Shown here: positions 10,918-22,526 of the stretch, one piece after another
How the letters are laid out: every line of letters begins with the position of its first letter
Numbering within the stretch: position 1 is the stretch's first letter
From: Lactifluus volemus
Lineage: Eukaryota; Basidiomycota; Agaricomycetes; Russulales; Russulaceae
Length of the DNA: 64,000 bases
Reading direction: 5' to 3'
NCBI GenBank assembly: GCA_022376515.1
Contig: WTXI01000009.1
Coordinates: forward strand, 62,001-126,000
The notes under the pieces: model-generated
Seen by the model: the letters and a program-made list of their open reading frames with translations, nothing else
Told to the model about the DNA's origin: nothing
Database searches by the model: none
Position numbers and translations under genes: made by a program

Positions 10918-12339
10918 ACGTGTGAAAATATAAACATCCACCTGTGCACATAGCTGTGTTTTTTACTTACTGTGTACTCTCACATCCGTTGTATAAACTT
11001 TTCTGCAACTGCGGTTGGGGGTACATTCTAGCCAGGCACGCCAGTCGCGATCACGAGGCTTTACCTTTTCGCTTCCATTCCATTCCATGCCATTGCCACG
11101 GCACCCACGAAGGGGGTGGTATACTATTTGAGTTCTGTCTCCCAACCGAATTTGGTGGGCGATGAGATCTGAAAGTAATGGTATTGAATCAGTTACTGTA
11201 ACCGCGAGGGTCGTGGTGGCGATTCGTCGGGGATTCCGAACGAATTGCAAAACAGATTTCAACTTCAGGGGAAAAAGTCAGGGGATCGTCTACTCGTATG
11301 GGAAACAAATGAACCGGATAGTGGCAGCCCTCGGACAAGCGGGGTTGGGAGAAAGGACCTTGTAAGTCTCCGAGTACCGGGGGTTTAGGGGTGCTGAAGA
11401 ATCTCGGACGCTGAAGCAAAAAAGGGCTAGCATTTTACTAGTATGACAAGGTGGTGTGACCGCGGACTCGGACTTGGTACAGTGAATGGAGCGAAGTGTA
11501 TGTTGGGGGATTTACGGCAATACTAGCGTTTAGTGGATTTTCAAACCGCGGCTGAAACCCTTTCCAGTGTGGGGCCCGTGAAGCGGTGCCGGTAGTAGTA
11601 GTAAGCCCATATGGACATGATGACGATCCACGAGCGAGGATAGTATGAGGCAGGCGACTCGAAACGATATGTGACGGACGACGCACTGGCAAAAGGAGCG
11701 AACTCAAAATACCAACCCTAATAACAAAACCGACGTCCGGAGAACTCGGCCGGGCCTTCACAGTCAAATCGAGACTTTTGTTGCTTTGGGATTTCAAGAA
11801 GAGAGTGGTACAATATTGGCTGCGATCTCGAACGAGGATGCTCAAATTTCGAACCTCGGACATTATATTGACGGGAATGGATTTCAATAATATTGTTTAA
11901 TGCTCATTAGGCTATCTCGGGCTCCTATTCAACTACTTCACTTATTTCTTTCGCCCTACTGGCATACGCTTGTGATTATGCAGTCACATGACATATAAGT
12001 TGAGGCGTGCGTCAGTGAGGATATCCCAGATTGTAATGACTCTACTCTATTCACGCTCGCGGGTCGCACAGAAATTTTGTACAGTACTCTAATGAGACGG
12101 CAACACTGTTACCTTGATTTATAATCGGGAAAAACTATCCGCCACGCGGTCCAACTGAAGACGCGGTCCTCGGTCTCCCCAGTCAAGTCTCCAGTATCGC
12201 ACTTCTGCCGAGGCCCAGGCATAACCAGGTGTTCTGCTGCGCCGCTTGCTCTACTGCATAAAATATCAGACTATTTGTTAATTAAATGCCCCCAACTCTG
12301 TTTTTCCTCTCCCCGGGCCAGCTGGAAGTCCTCCTCAAG
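10918..12339. other. intergenic, nothing recognised
   Basis: This holds the 3' flank of the phosphatase-like gene and the 5' flank of the ceramidase. Open frames up to 150 codons (for example minus 11438-11887) do not resemble known proteins. No repeat or RNA gene was seen. Confidence 0.4.
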
Positions 12340-12625
12340 ATGAGGACAGCTCCTATCCGTGCTTGGCTGTATGCAGCAGGATTTCTGGCGTCAAGGATCT
12401 CACTAGTGACCTCCGCCACTCAAGCGAACACTAACGATTATCTTTTGGGTCTCGGTCGGTTTATCTTTTCTTGTTCTACCATTGGGCCTGTGATTCTGAG
12501 TCCCAACGGTACCTATAGGAATTGCGGATATCACCGGGTAAGACTCAATCTATACCGTCATAGTGCATTCACCGAGTGGTATCTATCCTGGTCGTTCCAG
12601 ACCCGTTGTGGAGACCAATATCATG

Positions 12626-12972
12626 GTTCGTCCCTATTTTTGATATCCCCTTTCATGTTATCTGGCTTTTTCCTTTTTACCTTTATGATCTCCGACGTTC
12701 GGGTCATCGGTGAGGATAACCTGCGACACTGGATCATTTCTACATGAGAAGCCAGGGCTTCTATTGCTTTTAAGGAGGCGATACCCCACCTCAGGGGCAT
12801 ATGACTGGCTGACGTGCTCGACGTTGGCCATCTTCCCTTCAGCGTCCCTAAAGAGAAGGAGAGGGCCATGTGAGCCTGGGTGGGGTGCATTTAGGATATC
12901 GTTTTTCCTTCCGAGTCAGCCCCTGGTGGAAAGACAATTTCGTCCGATTCTGACCATCCATGCATGGATCAG
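12626..12972 (+). other. unusually long ceramidase intron (347 nt)
   Basis: The exons PVVETNIM (ending 12625) and GYAMLSQTDKG (starting 12973) join in phase and are adjacent in the family. The intron between them is six times longer than its neighbours. Its interior (about 12690-12900) has an open frame on the minus strand of unknown nature, so it may contain inserted DNA. No terminal repeats or target duplication were found. Confidence 0.55.
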
Positions 12973-14296
12973 GGGTATGCAATGTTATCGCAAACCGACA
13001 AAGGGCTCCATATGCGCCAGCGAAGCCGCGCATTCATCATTGCTGAGGCATTGAATTCGACGAACCGAGTCGTATTCATCAACGCTGGTTAGTCTGTCAT
13101 TGCCGTTGCTTGAGGCAAGAACTCCTCACTCCACGCTCTCATAATTCCTGGCGCTCAGACATAGCTTTCGGAGACACCGGCATCCGACGGTCCGTCATCA
13201 ACCATCTCAAAGAGCTCTATCAGGGTCTCTACGATGAAACCAATGTCGTCCTCAGCAGTACCCACCAACACGCGGGTGTTGGTGGGTACACCGAAAACCT
13301 TCTCCCGCAGATTACATCTCTCGGTTACGTTCGTGAGACGGCTGAGGCCATTGTACAAGGAACTCTGCGCGCTGTACAACGTGCCCACAAAAACCTTGCG
13401 CCTGGCTCCCTCGCGCTTGGAAATGCCACCGTTGCGGACGGAAATATCAATCGTAGCCCAAGTGCATACCTGGCAAATCCTTCCGAGGAGCGTGGGGGAT
13501 ATAATAGCGACCAGGACAAAACACTGACCCTACTGAGGTTCCACGACTCCCAAGGGAACAAGATAGGGTTCCTTAGCTTTTATGCTGTGCATGGGACTAG
13601 TTTATACCACGTAATCTCCTCTCCGTTCTGACTTGAAATATACTGAAATTTTGTCCTTGGAAGAACAATACATTAATCAGCAGTGACAACAAGGGCATGG
13701 CTGCCTACTTGTACGAATGTACGCCCCGGGAACTCGTTATCATGACTTTTCTTAGCGCCCTTTTTTAATGCAGCTCTTGTGGAACCCAACGCGATGCCCG
13801 GCAACACCACTTTCGTTGCGGGATTTGCTCAATGTAGGTTTGATTGGTTTCTCAGACCGCACGCTGTTTATAACTCCACCGGCAGCCAACGTTGGTGACA
13901 GTAGTCCGAACACGTATGTCTTCATCTGGGTACGAGATGAAGTTCACGTTTCGATTTTTGTGATAGCCTTGGTGCCTTCTGCGAGAGCCCCGGTAAAGCT
14001 TGGGATGGGATGCCTTGCGAATTTTATAGTTCAACGTGTGGAGGCACCTCAGAGGACTGCCATGGACGGCATGTTTCCCATCCCTGTTGTCTGTTCTCTT
14101 TAGAGACTGACTGATGGCCTGTAGAGGGCCGGGTTTCCGAGTCTCTGACTTCGAGTCAAACCGTATCATTGCGCAGTTGCAGGTAGATGGCGCTCGCTCG
14201 CTCATGAATAGCAATAGCCTTCAATCTGTAACTGGTCCTGTACGGAGCGTGCACACGTACCTCAACATGTGCGTCACTGATTAGTTCGCTTTTGAA

Positions 14297-14415
14297 GACA
14301 AGTCTCACCCATCAATCCGCTACCGCCGCCCTGCATCTGGATATGACCCTCCTGATTTCCTTTCGTTGACGGACGGTCTGGATGCTGCACTTTAAGGTCT
14401 TTCCACTCATTTGTC
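14297..14415 (+). other. foreign stretch inside the ceramidase
   Basis: The conserved ceramidase frame has FAFE just before and LPNGTTVQTCPPALG just after. In between lie 119 bases that read SHPSIRYRRPASGYDPPDF and then a TAA. The stretch has neither a GT donor nor an AG acceptor at its borders, and it is not part of the ceramidase fold as I know it. Its source is unknown. Confidence 0.4.
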
Positions 14416-16485
14416 CTTCCTAATGGGACCACGGTGCAGACCTGCCCACCTGCACTTGGTACGACCCTGCGCTGTTATTTCCCGTTTCTTGTAATGCTGA
14501 TTTTGTATTTACTAAGGATATGCCTTCGGTGGCGGTACAACGTCAGTTCTGACTTGACATTTGCATTTACCAATGCTAGTGATCTCATGCCCGGTTTGAG
14601 ATAGTGATGGACCCGGGTTGTTTGATTTTGTGCAGAGTGACAATTCGTCTAAGCCGCAGTAATTCCCACTGTCTGACCAACGTGAACGCCGCACTGATAT
14701 GACGTTTATTCAGGAACCCGTTCTGGGAAATCGTCAAAGGTATGATACTTCTCTGATGTTTCAGTCCAATGGCGCAAGGGCTGAGGTTGGCTGGACATTG
14801 TCCAATCTTCTTCCTTTTTCCCACTACCATTGATTCTGAGTTGAGTTCTCACCATCACGATCCTATGACTTCCAGGTGCCGTCACGCCTCTGCCCGATAA
14901 CGCCCAAATTGCTTGTCATTATCCGAAGCCGATTCTTTTGAATACTGTTCGTTGTGAAACGAACTCACGGCTTGGACTTTTGTTCCGTGTTGATTTTCCT
15001 GTTCCAGGGATATGCGCATTTACCATACGAGTGGTCACCCCACACTGTAGAAATTCAGATGTTACGTGTTGGGAACATTGTTCTGGTGGTAATCCCGGGA
15101 GAATTGACAACGATGGCTGGCAGACGGATGCGGTATGTCCGGCGGGGACCTATTCGATATATCGTGATGGTGTTATGCCGTCACTCGAGATCCTTCTCTC
15201 ATTCAGTCAAATTTCGAAACGCGCGCACTGACTCATATTTTACAGAAACGCCGTTCGGGCTCGCTCATCGAAGATGGGATAATCGGGGATGACGCCTACG
15301 TGGTTATTGCGGGGCCCGCAAACACATACGCCCACTACGTTACGACAATCGAAGAATATTCCATGCAGCGCTACGAAGGTGCCTCCACTCTCTTCGGACC
15401 TTGTTTGTCTCTCGTACGTTCGTGGAGTTATAGATGCCGACCTTACGGAATGTTACAGATACCCTCGACGCGTATATCGACAAGTACACCAGTCTGGTAT
15501 CATACTTGGCCAACAATGCCACGAATGGGCTTCTGTCACCGCCACACTCCGACGCAGCTCCTCCCGACCTGAGCTCAAAACAAATTTCATTACGGGTACG
15601 TTGTTTCTATCTCGATTTGGTACCGCCGACGCTGAGTCCCGCATTCCTCTCAGACACCCGTCATTTTTGACAGCCCGCCCATCGGCCATAATTTCGGGGA
15701 TACTATGAAGGATGTGCCTCCGGATCGATATTCACGGCCGGCCAAACGGTCTCGACTGAGTTTGTCGGAGCTAATCCCCGGGTATGCGAGACATCATCAC
15801 ACCGACATACGCTGATTCCCAATTGTACTGAAGAACAACTTGAGACTCGAAGACACGTTCATGGCCGTTGAGAAAGTTATCAATGACAGCTGGTCTCAAG
15901 TGAGAACAGACTCGCACCCATCGACGATATATCGATGGACTAGGACCAACATAGTGAGCTTTTTTTCAGCTTGAACCTATTCTTGAATCTCAATGCAGAT
16001 CGTTCGAAAGATTCTTGGAACTAGTACTGTCAACTTGTCATGGTGTGTCCACAACAACCAAGCATATTACACCTGTCTAACATGTCCGTACTCCTAAAGG
16101 ACCATCGAAAATGGGACACCAAGTGCGTTGATTTCACACTTTTAGCGTTGTCTGACCGATCATTCTGCGAAAGGTGGAACCTATCGACTTGTATACTTCG
16201 GGGACTCTAAATCCATTACTGGACAAACCACCGCATTTACTGGGACGTCGTCTAGTTTTTCTGTTTCTGAACCGTGACCAGACATTATGATCGCTTCTGT
16301 GTACCGCATCAAGATGGACAGTTGACTGTATTACAAAGCATGTGGGAGAGTATGGTGACTACAAGGTACAAGGGGGTCGAAATATCCTGACAAGACGGTG
16401 TTTCAAGTTCTCCAGAGACCGTGCCTTCGAAGCTCTTCTGCTGCTCGTCTCAAGCGGACCTGCTTCTGTTCTAGCTGATCACGCA

Positions 16486-19400
16486 TTATCTTGGTTTCAG
16501 GTGATTCTTGTAAGAAGTAACTACAGCGCTCGGCGCATTGTCCTCGCTGAATTTGAAACTCTGGCGAAGTACATTTGCCAGGTCATCGCAAACGCCATGG
16601 ACGAGCACCGTGTCGATCACAAGCGGCACATAGTCAACAAATCTAAGCAATGAAACTATACGAGCGTGCAGTGAGAAGACGTCTCCATCACACGAGAGAA
16701 AATGATAGGACAAAGCGTACCTTCAAAGCCTGCGCTCGCCTTGGCCATGTCCTCCAGCGCGGGATCGACAATGTGAGCTCCGACGAGCTTCGCAATTGAA
16801 GAATCTTCGACGGTGAATCCGGCCTTTCCGAGATGGGCCTTTGCTGAGTTGACACTCGAAATGAATGAAGGGTGGACTTTATTGTCGCCTGGCGTGGACA
16901 TTCGTTTCAGGTCCAGTAGCATGGATTTGCCCCGGTGGGCAAGCTCGTGTTGCATTTTCAGGTGGGACAAAAGTTGATCTTTACACTCGCGGTAGAGGCG
17001 CTCGTTGCGAGTGTGCCCATTGCGCTCCAGCTTGAGGAGTAGTTTGGTAGCTTCCCGCGTCTTGGTAAGACATTCTTGCAAGTGGACCTCGATCGCTTCA
17101 CTTTTTGGTAAATGATATCAACATTATTACGTCAGCGCTAAGGAAGAAATAGAAATGGCCGCACCATATGTGGGAGGTCAATCCCCCATGTGAGAACCTT
17201 CCGAACTGGAAAACCACCGTTTTCTGGATGAACTCTCTTAGCACATTCGAGGCCCTTTTGATGAATAGGTCTGTTGGAACATTCCAGTTGGCTGTGAAGG
17301 TGCGAAGATACTCCTCGGCTACGTCATGCTGTCCACCATCTGGAAGCCCACGAGCAGACGAACTGCATCAAGGCAATTGGTCAAGGGCGTAATAGAAGAA
17401 GCTATCATGCCTTACCGAGTCCTTTTTTCAAGGACTTCGTCCAGGTAAATATCTTGCGCCTTTCTGCAGAAGGACGGGGTTCACCGTCTCCAGCAAAAGT
17501 TCAGGCAAAGGCACTATGGCCTCTTGGTCTTGTCCTTGACCTTGGTGCCCTCGTTCCATGCGCGGAATTCGGGGCATGTTGCCCTGAGCTCCTGTTTGAA
17601 CTTAACCGCCTCATTCTCGATAAGATATAATAGGTTTCCCTCTACTCGCGCCCGTTTCTCCGTCCCACTCTCAATCTCACGGACGAGTTGTTCGATTAGG
17701 ACGTACATCTCACCAACACTATCAGATGGCGGCTTTCCCAGCTTTCTAATCTTCGAAGTAGTACTTTCTACTAGTTCCTCGACTTGGTCAGCAATCTGTG
17801 GAACTCTGCGAGAGTATCATTCATTGCGACCCCTGAACAGATGTAAATCATGACATACACGATTGCTATCAAGCTTGAGAGGATGCCCTCGAGCTGTGCG
17901 ACAAGTTTCTTTGTCCCAAGGCGGTTCTGAGCCTCTCTGCCGAGTCCGTACCAGGGAGGCGTCTTCTCGAACCATTTGTTTTCCTCGGTGCGTGCACCTG
18001 CGAACGACGGCTGTGGGTGTCCACTTTGTGTGTCAGGTAGTTTGACGCAGAACCAGCCATGGTCCAATTGTTCATCCTCGCCAGTGATGTACCGCGCCCA
18101 TCTCTTTTGGGCAGCCTCCGGACTTCTGTCCGGTTTGGTCAGTACACCTAAAATTTCATGCTGTAAGTGAATGACGGTTCACAAAGTAGACACGAAGGTA
18201 CCCTACCGACAGTGCGCTTCCCTTGCGGATCATAACGGCGCGCAAGCTCATATGCGCCCTGGTTGGCAAAGTCCGCTAGCGCTTGTCTCAGCAGCTTTAC
18301 TCTGACATGTAAGATACAACGACATACTTTCACATGTGATAGTCACGAGGATGATGCAATTCTCTTTAGAGATATAGCCCTTTGCCAACTCCTCAATGAG
18401 TGTGATGCTACTAGGGTTTCCACTTGTCCCAACGTTATGAATTAAACCTGCGAGGACCGTCAATAGATGGGCACGCCATGGCGTTGGACCTTCGGAGACG
18501 TACCGGGTAGATCCACAAAGGAGATATCGCTGAAATCAGGTCCTGTGATCTCCAGGCAGATGATATTTGGTGAGAAGGTCAGCTCGTTTTGGCTGTGAAG
18601 CAAATCGACATGCCCATTCAAAAAACGCTGAGCGGATTTATTAGGGTTTAGAATGGCGAGCTGTGCCCGGAAGATGCGGTCCTCCAGCAATTCGGGGTCG
18701 AATATGACATCGCCGAAGGGCTCTTTTTCAGGCTGTCCGGGAGAACTTGGAGGTTCTCCTGCTGCGATGCGGCGCAAAAAGACTCGACACGACCATGGAC
18801 CGGTTCCATTACTCAGACGGCATTCGATAGGACATCTTCGCGAAGCGGAATCAGCCTGCGCGACAATAGATAACAAACAAATGGTGAAACACGTGTACCT
18901 CGTGCATGCTTCCCCTGGCGCTTTCAAGAGCGGGATGCCGGAGACGGCTTGGATCAAGGATGACTTTCCTGAACTTTGTGAACCAATTACAGCGATGCGC
19001 GGAAGATCGACGTCAATGTCGAGCCTTTTGGGTTGTCAACCAGACGGTAGCGTTGGCAATGTGGTCGGATGGAGGACACCTACTCAATGTCGTGAAGGTT
19101 GTTGACGAGGCGCAGCCGCCTCTGACCATCTTGCGTGCTTCTACTCCCTACTATTGGTTCACCGTCAACGTGAGTGGTAGTTGAAGAGCGATCATATGCA
19201 TCCACTGGCGGCACGACGATCATTGATGGAGCGGAAGACGTTATCGGAGATGTTATTGGAGATGGAGATTGGGAGTCTGAGCCGTTAATGACGATGACGG
19301 GGGGCGCGGACTGTGGACGCTGGTCGGAGGGGATAAAATCGTGCTGAAAAGTAGCAACAAAGAGGGGGAAACTCACGGAAGACAGGCTGGGCGTATACAT
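16486..19400 (-). CDS. dynamin-superfamily GTPase, copy A (diverged)
   Basis: Large GTPase of the dynamin/Mx class, expected to assemble on membranes and hydrolyse GTP. The first exon (19400-19084) codes for a Ser/Pro-rich N-terminal extension that copies B-D lack. Next come the P-loop GSQSSGKSS (exon 19024-18899), FRAQLAILNPNKSAQRF, the switch motif SFVDLPG, the stretch KENCIILVTITCE, and the G4 motif VLTKPD. The middle/stalk part continues in exons near 18060-17770 and 17750-17515, then 17390-17165 and 17090-16735; the C-terminal GED-like exon is 16676-16486 (RFVDYVPLVID). Introns fall at the same places as in copies B-D. Between 17515 and 17400 the frame shows TAG and TGA before it resumes with QDIYLDEVLEKRTR, so either an intron was missed or the gene is damaged there. 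It is the most diverged of the four. Confidence 0.75.
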
Positions 19401-19734
19401 ATTCGAAAAGTGCCACGATCAGGAAAGTATCGATGATAGAAGCCTGGATCGCGCCCTTGGTTAAGTGTCCCGCGCTTAGTGCTGTTTCCGCAGCAGCGAA
19501 GATCCCGCGCGTTTTTCTGTTGCAGACATGGGGTTCAAGATATCACACTTGAGAGATAAAACGTGGTACTGCGGACGCTGCGGATGTCATTATAGTGGTG
19601 TCATGTCAACGACGGCATCTGTCACACGGGCAGCTTCCTCAAAGCGCGGCTAAGGGGAAGCCATCGATAGGAAAATCTTCCACTTCGATTTAGAACACAA
19701 CTCCGCAGAAAAGTTCAAGTCTAATTTCTCGAAA
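19401..19734. other. spacer between dynamin copies A and B
   Basis: This 334-bp spacer holds the promoter and leader of copy A. No TATA/GGCC element like that of the other copies was seen, and nothing coding was recognised. An additional upstream exon of copy A cannot be excluded. Confidence 0.35.
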
Positions 19735-22446
19735 TCACATAAACGCGTCTACAAGCTCCTGTTTCACTAACATGAGGCGCTGTTGCCTCTTCTGCAACTC
19801 ACTGCGACGTTCGACGATGTCTTCGGGCTCGCTCAGGAGCAACCGGCACCTATCAGGACTACTGATGGCAAGGCCCAAGGCCCCGGCATGCCCCGCAGCA
19901 TTGTCCGGTCGATTCCCATCGGTATATTGTCAACGAACCTTTTATATGCAACTTGTGATCAATGTTACGTCAGTTACGGTGACAAACGAAAGGTGGGGAG
20001 GGGTGAACCTTGGAAATAGGCGCGGACATCCGCCATTATTCCGATGGCCGCTTCCATGGGATCCGATGGAAGTAGGTTAGCCAGTGCCTGGGCATTGATA
20101 TCCGGCAACCCAAGCTTGGCGAGGGAGGACAATGCATCATTTACTGCCTCTATGACGTCTTCATCGCTGTCCTCCTCCAGGTTCCTTATAAAATGACTGT
20201 GGGCTCTTGATCGGGTTTCCTTGTAGTATGTGAAGAACTTGGTGCGGTAATCCTGAAATAAGTGCTCGTTCATGGTGAAAGGCTCGTGTTCGTTATCGAG
20301 CACCGATTTAATATGCTGGCGTGCGGAATTCGCACATTCTTCTATATGATTCTGCACTATTTTCCTGAGCTCATCAAAAAAAGTGAAAACATAGGACTAG
20401 AGAACATTACAAAACCTACGTCACAGCTTGCTTCAGATGACCATGCGTATACTGAGCAAAGTGGTCTTCTATCCACACCCTTGATATGGCGGTTTAGCTC
20501 CTTGCGCACAAAATCGAAGTACTGCTGCGAAGGATGATATCATCTCTCCACAAAAGTACTGATGTATTGTTCGATGATAATGTATGGGAAGTTGTTGGGG
20601 AGCTCTCGAGTTCGGGCACTGACAAGTGGCAAAATCGAGGTCAAGATTGACCGTGACAGCAAAGATCGTCTCACTTACGAGTTGGCTCTTTTCACCACAT
20701 CCTCGACGAAGATGGCCCGTTTGAGGTCACTATGCTCATGATTCCATTCTGACTCTTCATTTGCAAGGAACTCGATAGGTGGAGGGGCCTTCACAGTCGT
20801 GACATCCTCCGGACGTTTAAGCGGTCGGAAATCGGGTGCCGTCTGGCGGATTGCCCTCTTAAACTGGTCTCGGGGCTCACGAAGAGCCTGTATCAGACCA
20901 TTTTCGTCTGGAGCGCCACGAACGGTGTGTTCAACAGAGTGGACAAAAGCGCCTATCAAGTTGAGAATCTCCGCCATTGGTTCGGACGATGGTGGGCTTG
21001 GGAGTCGTACAATGTCGTGATTCGTTTGATCGAGGAGCCTGTCGACTTCCTCCTGCAACTCAGGAAGCCTGCCGAAGACTCAGGATCAACTCCAAAACTC
21101 AAAACAGCGAGAGTTTACCGTTTGGAAATCAAGTAGGACAATACTTGGCCTAGACGTCGGGCGAGCTTCTCTGTACCTAGGCGTCGTTTGTAGAGCCATT
21201 CCAGGTTCGACCACGGTGCCCTCGTCGAAAAGAATTCTGCTTCTTTATCTCGAGCTTGCTCGTTCGTGATGCCATTTCTGATGTCCTGAGAGTCAGGGTT
21301 CTTCACCGAAAAGTACTCGACCCCTCCATCCTTGCCGCTGCTCTGGAATTTGCTTAGCCAAATCGCTTCATCACCGGGGTCTATTTTGTCGGGTTTCGTG
21401 AGGACACCTGCACCACGAACATTAGTTACTCGAAAGAACTACAAGCAATGTCGAAAAACCTATGGTTCGTTTGCCATCTGGATCAAAGCGAGCAGCAAGT
21501 CGGTGAGCGATCTGGTTTTCAAAGTCGGCTGTAAACGTCATTTATATTTATCCCACGACAAGAAAGTGAAGGCGGACATACTTTCACAGGCAATGGTCAC
21601 CAGAATGATACAGCTCTCTTTTTGGATGTACTTTGGGCGAGCTGTTCAACAAGACGCGCATCGCGCTCTTCTCCTCCGACAATCAAGCCTGCCACAGATT
21701 AGTCCTTGCCACATTCGGAGCATTTGTATCACCAACCTGGGAGGTCAACAAAGGAGAGGTCATCCACATCTTTCCCGCTAATCTCTAAGCAAACCGAGTT
21801 GGAAGAAAATAACAACTCTCCCTTCTCTAGGGCTTCAGGAGATGCTTCCAAGAAATTGGCATGGGGAGTCCGGGGATTCAAAATTGCACACTGAGCGCGG
21901 CGGATCCGCTCCGTAACCTGGGACTTTGAAAAAATCGGAGGACCAAACTCTTCCTCATTTTCGGCGTCGATCTTCAGAGACACCTTGCAACACCACGGCC
22001 CAGACGAGCGCAATAGCCGACATTCCGCTGGGCATCTACATCACGCGCAAGGTATGACATTCATGGAGTAGACGGCCGGCAGGAACCATAAACGTCTTAC
22101 CTAGTACAGGTACCAGCAGCACGAGGTAGGGTAATTCCAGAAATAGATTCTATGAGTGAGGACTTTCCGGCACTCTGTGATCCGAGAACGACGATAACAG
22201 GGATATCGAGGTCCAGGTGGGCACTGCGGGATGGAAAGAAAAGGCCTCAGCGAGTCAGGGTTAGGTCTACTGTGGTGCTCGCCCCGTCTCACGTAAGCGA
22301 TTGACGGCATCAAGCATGCGGCGTTTCTGGGAAGTACATTGCGAATCCGAAAGACTGACTGGGATGTCAACCGGAATAGCATCTGAAAGGCTACTAGGTA
22401 TGTCGAGGCTACTGCCGAGATCTGTGCTGTTGTCAGTCTGTACCAT
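19735..22446 (-). pseudogene. dynamin-superfamily GTPase, copy B (broken)
   Basis: Same gene structure as copies C and D, starting at the ATG at 22446 (MVQTDNST). The P-loop GSQSAGKSS, the motif SFVDLPG, VLTKPD and the stalk exons are all recognisable. Lesions: the first intron has GC in place of the donor GT (near 22280); one base is lost near 21631, shifting the frame inside the exon that should read YIQKESCIILVTIACE; a TGA replaces the conserved Trp near 20545 in the FVERWD segment; a one-base gain follows near 20490; and in the GED exon (near 19880) about nine codons and the frame are lost after RTMLRG, although the end EPEDIVERRSELQKRQQRL is still readable in another frame. The remaining similarity to C and D is high, so inactivation is recent. 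Confidence 0.85.
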
Positions 22447-22513
22447 CTTTGAAATAAAGACAGTACTGGCTCGAAGTGGAGGGGAACTTCTGAGGGGAAT
22501 GAACTGAACAAAC

Positions 22514-22526
22514 GGCCTCTTTATAG
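22514..22526 (-). promoter_or_regulatory. TATA/GGCC core promoter element of copy B
   Basis: Read on the minus strand the bases are CTATAAAGAGGCC, about 70 nt before the ATG of copy B. Closely matching elements lie before copies C and D. The role as a TATA box is inferred from sequence and position. Confidence 0.5.

Larger units (their letters stand above)
12340..16277 (+). pseudogene. secreted neutral ceramidase, interrupted
   Basis: Neutral ceramidases are secreted Zn enzymes that split ceramide into sphingosine and fatty acid. Visible in order: signal peptide (from 12340), DYLLGLGIADITG, HMRQRSRAFIIAEA, DIAFGDTGIRRS, the zinc-site motif THQHAGVGGY, GNINRSPSAYLANP, VHGTSLY, the active-site motif NVGDSSPNT, GTTVQTCPPALG, GTTDGPGLFDF, NPFWEIV, VVIAGPANTYAHYVT and the C-terminal domain ending SFSVSEP. 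At least 18 short introns are needed. Lesions: an in-frame TAG at 14282-14284 after HTYLNM; a foreign 119-nt stretch 14297-14415; a one-base loss near 15265 (NAVRA to LIEDG); a further one-base loss near 15733 (before AGQTVSTEF). One intron uses a GC donor at 14069 and another is 347 nt. Splice sites are otherwise well kept, so the damage is recent, or some of it is sequencing error. Confidence 0.85.
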
